Made by a program: the position numbers and the translations under genes. Shown here piece by piece: positions 1 to 8,508 of a stretch of 64,000 bases of DNA; position 1 is the first letter of the stretch; each line of letters starts with the position of its first letter. The stretch comes from Pseudomonas fluorescens (lineage in GTDB: Bacteria > Pseudomonadota > Gammaproteobacteria > Pseudomonadales > Pseudomonadaceae): assembly GCA_902825215.1 (NCBI GenBank), contig LR782234.1:372001-436000 (forward strand). Reading direction: 5' to 3'. The notes beneath the pieces were generated by a model. That model ran no database searches and was not told the DNA's origin. It saw only the letters and a program-made list of their open reading frames with translations.

Positions 1-618
1 AATGAGGATTTTGCCTTCAGCGCTGACAATGAACGCATGACCGTGACCGCCGAAGTTCAGCGAGTTGATGATTGCGCTGACACTGGTCAGATCGATATCT
101 GCACCGGCGACGCCGAGCATCTGGCCCTGGCGCTGCACCGGCGTGGCGACGGTAATCACCAGTTTGCCCGACGAAGCGGCGATGTACGGTTCGGTGACGA
201 TGGTCTGTTGCGCGGAGTTGGCCGCTTTGTACCAGCCGCGGGCGCGCGGGTCGTAATCCGGCGCGCGATTGCCGGCCGGCACCGAGAACATCACGCCGTC
301 CGCGCCGCCGAAATAGCTGAGCTGAAAATTACCGGTGTAGGCGGGCAGGTCGATGATGCGCTTGAGGCTGGCCGGCGCGTTGCCGTCGACCGCGACCTGC
401 TGGGATAACGATTGCAGCAGCTGGATGCGACTTTCCAGCCAGGTCTGGATGTTGCTGGTGGTCAGGCTGCCCAGTTCCTGCATGGTCGCTTCGGTACTGC
501 TGCTCAGGGCCTGACGTTGTCGATAGTCGTTGAACAGAATGAAACAGGCGAATGCAACGGCCACCACGAGGGCGGCAGCCAACAAGATCTTGTGGCTGAA
601 TTTCAGGTTTCTGGTCAT
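1..618 (-). CDS. Methyl-accepting chemotaxis protein, N-terminal part (dCache amino-acid type), truncated by window edge
   Basis: Open from ATG at 618 through base 1, giving 206 residues with the rest outside the window. Residues about 9-29 form a transmembrane anchor, followed by a periplasmic double-Cache sensor. Tyr122, Arg127, Trp129, Tyr130 (in DYDPRARGWY) and Asp174 (in AGADID) fit the amino-acid-binding dCache signature that I recall for PctA-type receptors. One further PctA aspartate, after the EPY segment, is alanine here, so ligand range may differ. The HAMP and signalling domains must lie to the left. Family role: binds amino acids in the periplasm and signals to CheA. Ligand is inferred. 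Nearby hut genes make an amino-acid sensor plausible but do not prove a link. Confidence 0.85.
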   Translation of the reverse strand, partial: MTRNLKFSHKILLAAALVVAVAFACFILFNDYRQRQALSSSTEATMQELGSLTTSNIQTWLESRIQLLQSLSQQVAVDGNAPASLKRIIDLPAYTGNFQLSYFGGADGVMFSVPAGNRAPDYDPRARGWYKAANSAQQTIVTEPYIAASSGKLVITVATPVQRQGQMLGVAGADIDLTSVSAIINSLNFGGHGHAFIVSAEGKILI

Positions 619-901
619 CGAATGAACTACCGAGCAAGGGCTGGTCAGGAAAGGGCGGCAATTTGCCATATTCCCTGGCGTTGCGCTGCTCTTATTTCGA
701 CCGGCGCGCGCCAAAGATTAGACGTGCTGGCGGAAAATCGACGAAATGCTCAATAGCCCTACAAAGTGTCTGATTTAACCGATAAATGCCGGACGGGCGG
801 ATGAACAAATAGCCATCTTGTCAGGGAACCAGAGGAGGGTTTTCTCTTCTAAGCTTCTGGTTGGCACCATGCCAGCCCCCTTCCGCTCCAGGAGTTACAC
901 C

Positions 902-1156
902 ATGTCGCTGCGATCTCTCGCCCTTCTGTGCTTTTGCGTGCTGCTGGCCGCATGCAGCAAGGTCAATCAGGAAAACTACTCGAAGCTCTCGGCCGGCATG
1001 GCCAAGGCCGAAGTCGAGACCCTGCTGGGCAAACCGACTGATTGCTCGGGTGCGCTCGGCATGTCCAGTTGCACCTGGGGCGACAAGAACAGCTTTATCA
1101 GCGTGCAGTACGCCGGTGACAAAGTGCTGATGTTTTCCGGCCAAGGCCTGAAGTAA
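902..1156 (+). CDS. Small lipoprotein, SmpA/BamE-like fold
   Basis: An 84-residue protein. ATG at 902 is chosen because AGGAG lies about 9 bases upstream (889-893) and because it opens directly with a signal peptide ending in the lipobox LAAC, Cys18 being the lipidated residue. The in-frame opening at 818 would put 28 unlikely residues before the signal. The mature part has the pattern seen in SmpA/OmlA-like lipoproteins (a Gly-Met-x-x-x-Glu-Val helix followed by LLGKP) and two further cysteines that could form a disulphide. It lies just ahead of the lipocalin gene with a 29-base gap, so they may be co-transcribed. Specific function unknown. Confidence 0.8.
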   Translation: MSLRSLALLCFCVLLAACSKVNQENYSKLSAGMAKAEVETLLGKPTDCSGALGMSSCTWGDKNSFISVQYAGDKVLMFSGQGLK

Positions 1157-1185
1157 ACCGGGGCTTTGCGCCCACGGAGAAAAAA

Positions 1186-1755
1186 ATGAAGCGGTTACTG
1201 TTAGTTCTTTTTGCCGGCCTGGTTTTGGCTGGCTGCGCCACTTCCGGCGTCGACTCGTTGGCACCGAAAACCGTCAACAGCGTCAATCTCAAGCGTTATC
1301 AAGGCACCTGGTACGAACTGGCGCGTCTGCCGATGTACTTCCAGCGCAACTGCGCGCAATCCGAAGCGCATTACACCCTCAAGCCTGACGGCAACGTCGC
1401 GGTGCTCAACCGCTGCCTGACCCCGGACTGGCAATGGGAAGAGGCCAAGGGCACGGCGTATCCGCAAGTGCCGGGCAAGACCGACAAGCTCTGGGTGGAG
1501 TTCGACAACTGGTTCTCGCGCCTGCTGCCGGGCGTCGCCAAAGGCGAATACTGGGTGTTGTACGTCAGCGACGATTACAAGACCGCCATTGTCGGCGACC
1601 CGAGTCGCAAGTACATGTGGCTGTTGTCACGCACGCCGACCGTCAACGGTGTGGTGCGCGAGGACTTGCTGAGCAAGGCGCGTCAGCAAGGGTATGACAC
1701 CACCCGGCTGATCTGGCGGGCGACGGACCGGCAGATGGCCAAGACCTCGAATTAA
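1186..1755 (+). CDS. blc: Outer-membrane lipoprotein, bacterial lipocalin Blc
   Basis: A 189-residue protein. The signal peptide ends in the lipobox LAGC. The lipocalin first motif GTWYELARLP follows, and YVSDDY with RKYMWLLSRTP near the C terminus is the typical third conserved region. Family role: an eight-stranded barrel anchored in the outer membrane that binds lysophospholipids or fatty acids and helps membrane maintenance. Length fits the family. It follows the small lipoprotein closely and is followed by a REP-type palindrome that separates it from the convergent hutF. Confidence 0.92.
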   Translation: MKRLLLVLFAGLVLAGCATSGVDSLAPKTVNSVNLKRYQGTWYELARLPMYFQRNCAQSEAHYTLKPDGNVAVLNRCLTPDWQWEEAKGTAYPQVPGKTDKLWVEFDNWFSRLLPGVAKGEYWVLYVSDDYKTAIVGDPSRKYMWLLSRTPTVNGVVREDLLSKARQQGYDTTRLIWRATDRQMAKTSN

Positions 1756-1766
1756 GCATTTGTATT

Positions 1767-1873
1767 GATCGCTCCCACGCTCCGCGTGGGAGTGTCTCAA
1801 TGGGACGCTCTGCGTCCGCTTTGGGACGTAGAGCGTCCCGGGCTGCATTCCTGTGCTGCGCGTGGGAACGATC
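1767..1873. repeat. REP-type palindromic repeat, family A (GATCGTTCCCACGC)
   Basis: Bounded by inverted arms GATCGCTCCCACGC and GCGTGGGAACGATC, with an inner GACGCTCTGCGTCC / GAGCGTCCC pair. It sits between the convergent blc and hutF genes, where it may fold in both transcripts. Related copies occur at 4684, 14569 and 42817. Confidence 0.85.
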
Positions 1874-1878
1874 AATCG

Positions 1879-3243
1879 TCAGCCTAGAAGATCGCGCAGG
1901 ACTTGGGTGAAGGCTCGGGCGCTGTCTTCTTCGCCGGCATGCCTGCCGTCGCGCACCACCCACTGACCATTGACCATCACATCACGCACCTGCCGATCGC
2001 CACCGGCGAACAACCAGCGATTCAAAATCCCGTCGCCGCTGGCCGTCGCCAGATAAGGGTCGTTGCCATCGAGCACAATCCAGTCGGCACGCTTGCCAAC
2101 TTCCAGTGCGCCAATCGCCTGCCCCAACGCCTGCGCGCCGCCATCCAGCGCAGCGTCATACAGCGTGCGCCCGACCATCGGCTGATCCGCGCCATACAAG
2201 CGGTTGCGGCGCTGGTCACGCAAACGCTGGCCGTATTCGAGCCAGCGCAACTCTTCCACCACACTCAGCGACACATGGCTGTCGGAGCCGATGCCCATGC
2301 GCCCGCCCTGAGCGAGGAAATCCACCGCCGGGAAAATCCCGTCGCCCAGGTTCGCTTCGGTGGTCAGGCACAGACCGGCGATGGCGCGACTGTTGGCCAT
2401 CAGCGTGACTTCTTCCGGGTTGGCGTGGGTGGCGTGGACCAGGCACCAGCGCTGATCGACTTCGACATTTTCATACAGCCATTGCAACGGCCGACGACCG
2501 CTCCAGCTCAGGCAGTCGTCGACTTCTTTTTGTTGTTCGGCAATGTGGATATGCACCGGGCATTGTTTGTCGCTGGCGGCGAGAACTTCGCTGATCTGCT
2601 GTGGCGTCACCGCGCGCAGCGAGTGGAAGCACAGGCCCAGCGATTGCGCCTTTTGCTGCGCCAGTAATGGCTGCAGGCGCGATTGCAGATGGAGGTAATT
2701 TTCCGTGCTGTTGATAAACCGTCGCTGGCCTTCGTTGGGCGTCTGGCCGCCGAAACCGGCGTGGCTGTAGAGCACCGGCAGCAGGGTCAGGCCGATGCCG
2801 CTGTCACTGGCAGCCTGGCTGATGCGCAAGGCCAGTTCGGCCGGGTCGGCATACGGCTGACCGTTGCTGTCGTGGTGCACGTAGTGGAATTCAGCAACCG
2901 AGGTGTAACCGGCCTTGAGCATTTCGATGTACAGCTGACGGGCGATGATGCCGAGCTGATCCGGGCTGATTTTTCCGACGAGCCGGTACATCAGATCGCG
3001 CCAGGTCCAGAAACTGTCGTTCGGATTGCCGGCCACTTCGGCCAGCCCGGCCATCGCCCGCTGGAACGCGTGGGAGTGCAGATTGGGCATGCCCGGCAAC
3101 AACGGACCTTTCAGCGGCTCGGCGCCGTCTGCGCTGGCATCGGCCTGGATTTGGGTCAACAAGCCATCGGCGCTGACCTCAAGACGTACATTATTGGCCC
3201 ATCCATTAGGCAGCAGTGCGCGTTCGGCAAAGAAGGCGGACAT
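1879..3243 (-). CDS. hutF: Formimidoylglutamate deiminase HutF
   Basis: Converts N-formimidoyl-L-glutamate to N-formyl-L-glutamate and ammonia, the step that commits histidine breakdown to the five-step route ending with HutG. An amidohydrolase-superfamily protein of 454 residues. The metal-binding HxH lies in NLHSHAFQRA, HIHIAEQ gives another ligand, and GIGSDSHV holds the metal-binding Asp. Start MSAFFAERALLPNG at 3243 is preferred over the ATG five codons upstream because it matches the family's usual N terminus. It is divergent from hutC, sharing a gap that contains a HutC-type palindrome. Confidence 0.95.
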   Translation of the reverse strand: MSAFFAERALLPNGWANNVRLEVSADGLLTQIQADASADGAEPLKGPLLPGMPNLHSHAFQRAMAGLAEVAGNPNDSFWTWRDLMYRLVGKISPDQLGIIARQLYIEMLKAGYTSVAEFHYVHHDSNGQPYADPAELALRISQAASDSGIGLTLLPVLYSHAGFGGQTPNEGQRRFINSTENYLHLQSRLQPLLAQQKAQSLGLCFHSLRAVTPQQISEVLAASDKQCPVHIHIAEQQKEVDDCLSWSGRRPLQWLYENVEVDQRWCLVHATHANPEEVTLMANSRAIAGLCLTTEANLGDGIFPAVDFLAQGGRMGIGSDSHVSLSVVEELRWLEYGQRLRDQRRNRLYGADQPMVGRTLYDAALDGGAQALGQAIGALEVGKRADWIVLDGNDPYLATASGDGILNRWLFAGGDRQVRDVMVNGQWVVRDGRHAGEEDSARAFTQVLRDLLG

Positions 3244-3269
3244 GGTTCGGCACCCCATCGTGTGTTATT

Positions 3270-3279
3270 TGTATATACA
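3270..3279. promoter_or_regulatory. HutC operator between hutF and hutC
   Basis: A perfect palindrome TGTATATACA, matching the TGTA-N2-TACA site I recall for Pseudomonas HutC. It lies 27 bases upstream of hutF and 71 upstream of the chosen hutC start, so one site could serve both promoters and let HutC regulate itself. Confidence 0.7.
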
Positions 3280-3349
3280 TATACAGACGTTTGCCTGCCC
3301 GGTAAACTCCGGCAAGCTAGCCACTTTCATCCAAGAACAGGGATCCACC

Positions 3350-4099
3350 GTGCCGACTCCGCCTCCAGTCTCCCCGTTGGCCGCGAACATGGGCGACAGT
3401 CCGGCGCCCTTGTACGCCCGCGTCAAACAGATGATCACCCAGCAGATCGACAGCGGTAACTGGCCGCCGCATTACCGCGTGCCGTCCGAGAGCGAACTGG
3501 TCAGCCAACTGGGTTTCAGCCGCATGACCATCAACCGCGCCTTGCGCGAGATGACCGCCGACGGCTTGCTGGTGCGTATGCAGGGTGTCGGCACTTTCGT
3601 TGCTGAACCCAAAAGCCAGTCGGCGCTGTTCGAAGTGCACAACATCGCTGATGAAATCGCCTCCCGTGGCCATCGCCACACCTGCCAGGTCATCACCCTT
3701 GAAGAAGAGGCCGCCGGTTCCGAGCGCGCGCTGGCGCTGGACATGCGCGAGGGGCAGAAGGTGTTTCACTCGCTGATCGTGCATTACGAAAACGACATTC
3801 CCGTGCAAATCGAAGACCGCTTCGTCAATGCGCTGGTCGCCCCTGAATACCTCAAGCAGGATTTCACCCTGCAAACCCCTTACGCCTATCTCAACCAGGT
3901 CGCGCCGCTGACCGAGGGCGAGCACGTGGTCGAGGCGATTCTCGCTGAGCCGTCCGAGTGCAAATTGCTGCAGATCGAAAAGGGCGAGCCGTGCCTGCTG
4001 ATTCGGCGCCGCACGTGGTCGGGCCGTCAACCGGTGACCGCTGCGCGCTTGATTCACCCCGGCTCCCGTCATCGTCTCGAAGGGCGGTTCCATAAATGA
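3350..4099 (+). CDS. hutC: Histidine utilisation repressor HutC (GntR family)
   Basis: A 249-residue GntR/HutC-type regulator. The N-terminal winged helix-turn-helix includes SESELVSQLGFSRMTINRAL (about residues 45-70), and the C-terminal UTRA ligand-binding domain begins near ALFEVHNIADEI and ends with ARLIHPGSRHRLEGRF. Family role: binds hut promoters and is released by urocanate. GTG at 3350 is chosen because it gives the usual family length; longer in-frame starts would run back into hutF antisense. The TGA overlaps the hutD ATG (ATGA), so hutC and hutD are translationally coupled. Confidence 0.95.
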   Translation: MPTPPPVSPLAANMGDSPAPLYARVKQMITQQIDSGNWPPHYRVPSESELVSQLGFSRMTINRALREMTADGLLVRMQGVGTFVAEPKSQSALFEVHNIADEIASRGHRHTCQVITLEEEAAGSERALALDMREGQKVFHSLIVHYENDIPVQIEDRFVNALVAPEYLKQDFTLQTPYAYLNQVAPLTEGEHVVEAILAEPSECKLLQIEKGEPCLLIRRRTWSGRQPVTAARLIHPGSRHRLEGRFHK

Positions 4100-4668
4100 G
4101 TAACGAAGTGAAGGTTCTGCGCGCCGCAGGCTACCCGCGCATGCCATGGAAAAACGGCGGCGGCAGCACCGAAGAAATCACCCGCGATGCAGGTGCCGGT
4201 CTCGACGGTTTCGGCTGGCGTCTATCGATTGCCGACATCGCTGAATCGGGCGGCTTCTCGACGTTCGCCGGTTATCAGCGGGTCATCACCGTGTTGCAGG
4301 GTGACGGCATGACCCTGTGCGTCGATGGCGAAGACACCCGGCCGCTGTTACCGCTCGACCCGTTCGCCTTCAGTGGCGAAAGTCAGGTGTCGTGCACGCT
4401 GCTCGGCGGCGCGATTCGCGATTTCAATCTGATCTATGCACCGCAGCGTTACAGCGCACGGTTGCAGTGGCTGAACGGTGAGCAGCGGTTTTTCAGCTCG
4501 GCATCGACGGTGCTGGTATTCAGCGTTAGTGACGCGCTGCAAGTGCAGATCGGTGACAACGCTTCGCAGTTGGGGCGACATGATTGTCTGCAACTGGACG
4601 GTAACACCGGGTTGATCGAAGTCTCGACCTATGCCGCTTGTTGCGTGATCGAGCTGACAGCTCGCTAA
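4096..4668 (+). CDS. hutD: HutD family protein
   Basis: A 190-residue cupin-fold protein with the HutD signature PRMPWKNGGGSTEEI at residues 14-28. The biochemical role is not settled. In P. fluorescens it has been described as a governor limiting hut activity at high histidine or urocanate. It overlaps hutC by four bases, which fits a regulatory pairing. A REP-type repeat follows, separating it from the hutU promoter. Confidence 0.93.
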   Translation: MSNEVKVLRAAGYPRMPWKNGGGSTEEITRDAGAGLDGFGWRLSIADIAESGGFSTFAGYQRVITVLQGDGMTLCVDGEDTRPLLPLDPFAFSGESQVSCTLLGGAIRDFNLIYAPQRYSARLQWLNGEQRFFSSASTVLVFSVSDALQVQIGDNASQLGRHDCLQLDGNTGLIEVSTYAACCVIELTAR

Positions 4669-4683
4669 TGACGCCTTTCTCTT

Positions 4684-4775
4684 GATCGTTCCCACGCTCT
4701 GCGTGGGACGCTCTGCGTCACCAGCGAACGCGGAGCGTCCGTGGCGGCGTTACCACGCAGAGCGTGGGAACGATC
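4684..4775. repeat. REP-type palindromic repeat, family A
   Basis: Arms GATCGTTCCCACGCTCTGCG and the inverse CGCAGAGCGTGGGAACGATC flank a shorter inner palindrome. It lies just after hutD. Bases 4776-4962, between this repeat and the hutU promoter, hold no gene. A single TGTTAC half-site at 4805-4810 resembles part of a CbrB site, but no partner half is present. Confidence 0.85.
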
Positions 4776-4962
4776 CCGAAACCTGTTTCCCGCACGCACC
4801 AACTTGTTACCGAACGCCCCAGCGTGGCGCAATACCACGCTCATCTGGCAAATCCCCAATACACGAAAACACTCTTGCCAAAAATTTCATCCACGCCTGA
4901 GCCCTTGATTCAGGCGCTCTCGAGGCCTCTGCGCGATTTTTCTCGAACGCCCCTCCAACAAG

Positions 4963-4979
4963 TTGGCCGCTTGATTGCA
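4963..4979 (+). promoter_or_regulatory. Sigma-54 (-24/-12) promoter of hutU
   Basis: TTGGCCGCTTGATTGCA contains the invariant GG (4965-4966) and GC (4977-4978) exactly ten bases apart, with TTGC at -12. Transcription should start near 4990, leaving about 140 bases of leader before hutU. Established background: the hutU promoter of fluorescent pseudomonads is RpoN-dependent and activated by CbrB/NtrC. Confidence 0.75.
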
Positions 4980-4983
4980 TATG

Positions 4984-4997
4984 CTTGTATGTACAAG
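4984..4997. promoter_or_regulatory. HutC operator at the hutU promoter
   Basis: CTTGTATGTACAAG: six-base arms CTTGTA and TACAAG around a TG centre, including the core TGTA-N2-TACA at 4986-4995. It starts six bases after the -12 GC and spans the predicted start point, so bound HutC should block open-complex formation or escape. Confidence 0.78.
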
Positions 4998-5129
4998 TAA
5001 AGACGTATGCGTATGAGTCGCTTGAGACTCTCCGCAGCGTCCACTGATTCGCTTGTCGCGCATTGATGCACGCAGGCTGCTTGCCCACTGCCAGGGTTGG
5101 TTTGAATTGATCGCTGAGGAGTCTTTTTC

Positions 5130-6815
5130 GTGACTGACAATAAGCCTACTAAGGTTCGTAACGTCGAAATCCGTGCATCGCGCGGCAACAAGCTGACCGC
5201 CAAGAGCTGGCTGACCGAAGCGCCGCTGCGCATGCTGATGAACAACCTCGATCCGGAAGTCGCCGAGAACCCGAAAGAGCTGGTGGTCTACGGTGGCATC
5301 GGTCGCGCTGCGCGTAACTGGGAGTGCTACGACAAGATCGTCGAAAGCCTGACCAATCTGAATGACGACGAGACCCTGCTGGTGCAATCCGGCAAACCGG
5401 TCGGCGTGTTCAAGACCCACAGCAACGCCCCGCGCGTACTGATCGCCAACTCCAACCTGGTGCCGCACTGGGCGAGCTGGGAGCACTTCAACGAACTCGA
5501 CGCTAAAGGCCTGGCCATGTATGGCCAGATGACCGCCGGCAGCTGGATCTACATCGGCAGCCAGGGCATCGTGCAGGGCACCTACGAAACCTTCGTCGAA
5601 GCCGGGCGCCAGCATTACAACGCTGACCTCAAAGGTCGCTGGGTGCTGACTGCCGGTCTCGGCGGCATGGGCGGCGCGCAGCCGTTGGCCGCGACACTGG
5701 CCGGCGCCTGCTCGCTGAACATCGAATGCCAGCAGGTCAGCATCGATTTCCGCCTGAAAAGCCGTTACGTCGACGAGCAGGCCAAAGACCTCGACGACGC
5801 GCTGGCGCGTATCGACAAATACACCAAAGAAGGCAAAGCGATCTCCATCGCTCTGTTGGGCAACGCCGCCGAAATCCTCCCGGAGCTGGTCAAGCGCGGC
5901 GTGCGCCCAGACATGGTCACCGACCAGACCAGCGCCCACGATCCGCTCAACGGCTACCTGCCGGCCGGCTGGAGCTGGGACGAGTACCGCGCGCGCGCCA
6001 AGACCGAACCGGCCGCTGTAATCAAAGCCGCCAAGCAGTCGATGGCCGTGCACGTCAAAGCCATGCTGGAATTCCAGAAACAAGGCATTCCGACCTTCGA
6101 CTATGGCAACAACATCCGTCAGATGGCTCAGGAAGAAGGCGTCGAAAACGCCTTTGATTTCCCAGGCTTCGTGCCGGCCTATATCCGTCCGCTGTTCTGC
6201 CGTGGCATCGGCCCGTTCCGCTGGGCGGCGTTGTCGGGTGATCCGCAGGACATCTACAAAACCGACGCCAAGGTCAAAGAGCTGATCCCCGACGACGCAC
6301 ACCTGCACAACTGGCTGGACATGGCCCGCGAGCGCATCAGCTTCCAGGGTCTGCCGGCACGTATCTGCTGGGTCGGCCTGGGCCTGCGCGCCAAGCTCGG
6401 TCTGGCGTTCAACGAAATGGTCCGCAGCGGCGAGTTGTCGGCGCCAATTGTGATCGGTCGTGACCACCTCGACTCCGGCTCGGTCGCCAGCCCGAACCGC
6501 GAAACCGAATCGATGCAGGACGGTTCCGACGCCGTGTCCGACTGGCCATTGCTCAACGCCTTGCTCAATACCGCCAGCGGCGCGACCTGGGTTTCCCTGC
6601 ACCACGGTGGTGGCGTCGGCATGGGTTTCTCGCAGCACTCGGGCATGGTGATTGTCTGCGACGGCACGGACGAAGCGGCCGAACGCATCGCCCGCGTTCT
6701 GCACAACGACCCGGCGACCGGAGTCATGCGTCACGCCGATGCCGGTTACCAGATCGCCATCGATTGTGCCAAGGAGCAGGGGCTGAACCTGCCGATGATC
6801 ACCGGCGGCAAGTAA
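5130..6815 (+). CDS. hutU: Urocanate hydratase HutU
   Basis: Converts urocanate to 4-imidazolone-5-propionate using tightly bound NAD+, in the cytoplasm. 561 residues, the usual length. The NAD-binding part includes [14 protein letters not shown], and the cysteine in [12 protein letters not shown] (Cys413 by my count) is the catalytic-region cysteine of the family. GTG at 5130 has GAGGAG about ten bases upstream. First gene after the sigma-54/HutC promoter. A GACAATAA stretch right after the start resembles a Crc/Hfq site. Confidence 0.97.
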   Translation: MTDNKPTKVRNVEIRASRGNKLTAKSWLTEAPLRMLMNNLDPEVAENPKELVVYGGIGRAARNWECYDKIVESLTNLNDDETLLVQSGKPVGVFKTHSNAPRVLIANSNLVPHWASWEHFNELDAKGLAMYGQMTAGSWIYIGSQGIVQGTYETFVEAGRQHYNADLKGRWVLTAGLGGMGGAQPLAATLAGACSLNIECQQVSIDFRLKSRYVDEQAKDLDDALARIDKYTKEGKAISIALLGNAAEILPELVKRGVRPDMVTDQTSAHDPLNGYLPAGWSWDEYRARAKTEPAAVIKAAKQSMAVHVKAMLEFQKQGIPTFDYGNNIRQMAQEEGVENAFDFPGFVPAYIRPLFCRGIGPFRWAALSGDPQDIYKTDAKVKELIPDDAHLHNWLDMARERISFQGLPARICWVGLGLRAKLGLAFNEMVRSGELSAPIVIGRDHLDSGSVASPNRETESMQDGSDAVSDWPLLNALLNTASGATWVSLHHGGGVGMGFSQHSGMVIVCDGTDEAAERIARVLHNDPATGVMRHADAGYQIAIDCAKEQGLNLPMITGGK

Positions 6816-6825
6816 CACACATCCC

Positions 6826-6914
6826 TGTGGGAGCTGGCTTGCCAGCGATAGCGGTGGCACTGCTGGAAATGATGTTGAAGGTACCGCGTCATCGCTGGCA
6901 AGCCAGCTCCCACA
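6826..6914. repeat. Palindromic repeat, family B (TGTGGGAGCTGGCTTGCCAGC)
   Basis: Arms TGTGGGAGCTGGCTTGCCAG and the inverse CTGGCAAGCCAGCTCCCACA flank a short variable centre. It lies between hutU and the NCS1 permease inside the hut operon, where it could form a hairpin in the mRNA and set relative expression. Related copies are at 11269 and, degraded, at 23346. Confidence 0.85.
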
Positions 6915-6964
6915 AGGCTCAGTTCGCCCGAGAGAACTATTAAACAATCCACAGAGGTTGAATC

Positions 6965-8437
6965 ATGGCTGTCAACACCGATCGTGCAGGCAACAAACCG
7001 TTGATCGAGAGGCGTTCGATCGACTACATCCCGGAAGCGGAAAGACACGGTCGTCTGTTCAGCCAGTTCACCCTGTGGATGGGCGCCAATCTGCAGATCA
7101 CCGCGATTGTCACCGGGGCCTTGGCCGTGGTGCTGGGCGGTGATGTGTTCTGGTCGTTGATTGGCTTGCTGATCGGCCAATTGCTTGGCGGTGGCGTGAT
7201 GGCGCTGCATGCCGCGCAAGGGCCAAAACTGGGTCTGCCGCAGATGATTTCCAGCCGCGTGCAGTTCGGCGTTTACGGCGCGGCGATTCCGATCGTGCTG
7301 GTGTGCCTGATGTACCTGGGTTTCACCGCGACCGGCACCGTGCTGTCCGGACAAGCGCTGGGGCAGTTGTTTGGTGTCAGTGACAGCGTTGGCATTCTGC
7401 TGTTTGCCAGCGTTATCGTGCTGGTGACCGTGCTCGGCTATCGGGTGATCCACTTCATCGGCCGGGTCGCCAGCATCATCGGCGTGATTGCTTTCATCTT
7501 TCTGTTCTGGCGGTTGATGAGCCAGACCGACGTCGGCGCGCTCCTGCAAATCCGTCATTTCAGCTGGAGCAGTTTCCTGCTGGCAATGTCGTTGGCGGCG
7601 TCCTGGCAGATCGCGTTCGGCCCGTATGTCGCAGACTATTCGCGCTACTTGCCGAGCAACACCTCGGCGGTGAAAACCTTTTTCGCCGCCGGTGCCGGTT
7701 CGGTGCTCGGTGCGCAAGTGGCGATGATCTTCGGCGTGTTCGCGGCGGCTTCGGCCAACGGCCAGTTCGCCGGGCATGAAGTGGCTTATATCGTCGGTCT
7801 GGGCGGCACCGGTGCCACTGCGGCGTTGCTGTACTTCAGCATTGCCTTCGGCAAGGTGACCATCTCCACGCTCAACTCCTACGGCAGCTTCATGTGCATC
7901 GCGACGATCATCAGTGGTTTCAAAGGCCACTTGACCGTTACGCGCATGCAGCGCCTGGTGTTTGTGCTGGTCATCGTCGGCGCGGCCACGCTGATCGCGC
8001 TGCTCGGTCAGCACTCGTTCCTCGGCGCGTTCAAGTCTTTCATCCTGTTTTTGCTCGCGTTCTTCACACCGTGGAGCGCGATCAATCTGGTCGACTATTA
8101 CTGCATTACCCGTGAGCGCTACGACGTGCCGGCACTCGCCGATCCGAAAGGACGTTACGGTCGCTGGAACCTGTTGGGGATCAGCGTCTACGTGTTCGGT
8201 GTGCTGGTGCAGCTGCCGTTCATCTCGACCAAGTTCTACACCGGTCCGCTGGTGGCCGCCCTCGGTGACGTGGATATCTCCTGGATCATCGGTCTGGTGC
8301 TGCCTGCCGCCGTCTACTACGTGTGCGCAAAAAAATGGCACAGCGCAGTGCCCGATCAGCTGATTCTGCCAGTCGAGCAGAGCAGCGAAGTACAACCCGA
8401 AACAAGCGGGGCCGGTCGCGCTGCGGCGCAGGCCTGA
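6965..8437 (+). CDS. NCS1-family permease, likely urocanate or related substrate
   Basis: A 490-residue integral membrane protein with about twelve hydrophobic segments. It belongs to the nucleobase:cation symporter-1 (CodB-like purine/cytosine permease) family, judging by the N-terminal NLQITAIVTGALAVVLGG region and the GPYVADYSRYLP loop. AGAGG precedes the ATG by about nine bases. Position directly after hutU suggests uptake of urocanate; an NCS1 protein at this place has been reported as the urocanate transporter in P. fluorescens. The name codB would be misleading, as no cytosine deaminase is nearby. Substrate is inferred from context. Confidence 0.88.
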   Translation: MAVNTDRAGNKPLIERRSIDYIPEAERHGRLFSQFTLWMGANLQITAIVTGALAVVLGGDVFWSLIGLLIGQLLGGGVMALHAAQGPKLGLPQMISSRVQFGVYGAAIPIVLVCLMYLGFTATGTVLSGQALGQLFGVSDSVGILLFASVIVLVTVLGYRVIHFIGRVASIIGVIAFIFLFWRLMSQTDVGALLQIRHFSWSSFLLAMSLAASWQIAFGPYVADYSRYLPSNTSAVKTFFAAGAGSVLGAQVAMIFGVFAAASANGQFAGHEVAYIVGLGGTGATAALLYFSIAFGKVTISTLNSYGSFMCIATIISGFKGHLTVTRMQRLVFVLVIVGAATLIALLGQHSFLGAFKSFILFLLAFFTPWSAINLVDYYCITRERYDVPALADPKGRYGRWNLLGISVYVFGVLVQLPFISTKFYTGPLVAALGDVDISWIIGLVLPAAVYYVCAKKWHSAVPDQLILPVEQSSEVQPETSGAGRAAAQA

Positions 8438-8508
8438 TCTGGACGTGGACAGGGCTGGATGCCTCTTGAACTGCCGTAAGCCCATTCATGATTAGGAGCG
8501 TCATTACA

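Noticed and set aside
4887..6947. 686-residue open frame antisense to hutU
   Set aside because: Same third-position GC effect; it spans the hutU promoter and coding region and has no family features.
6965..8437. Naming the NCS1 permease codB (cytosine permease)
   Set aside because: No cytosine deaminase or pyrimidine genes nearby; hut context favours urocanate or a related imidazole.
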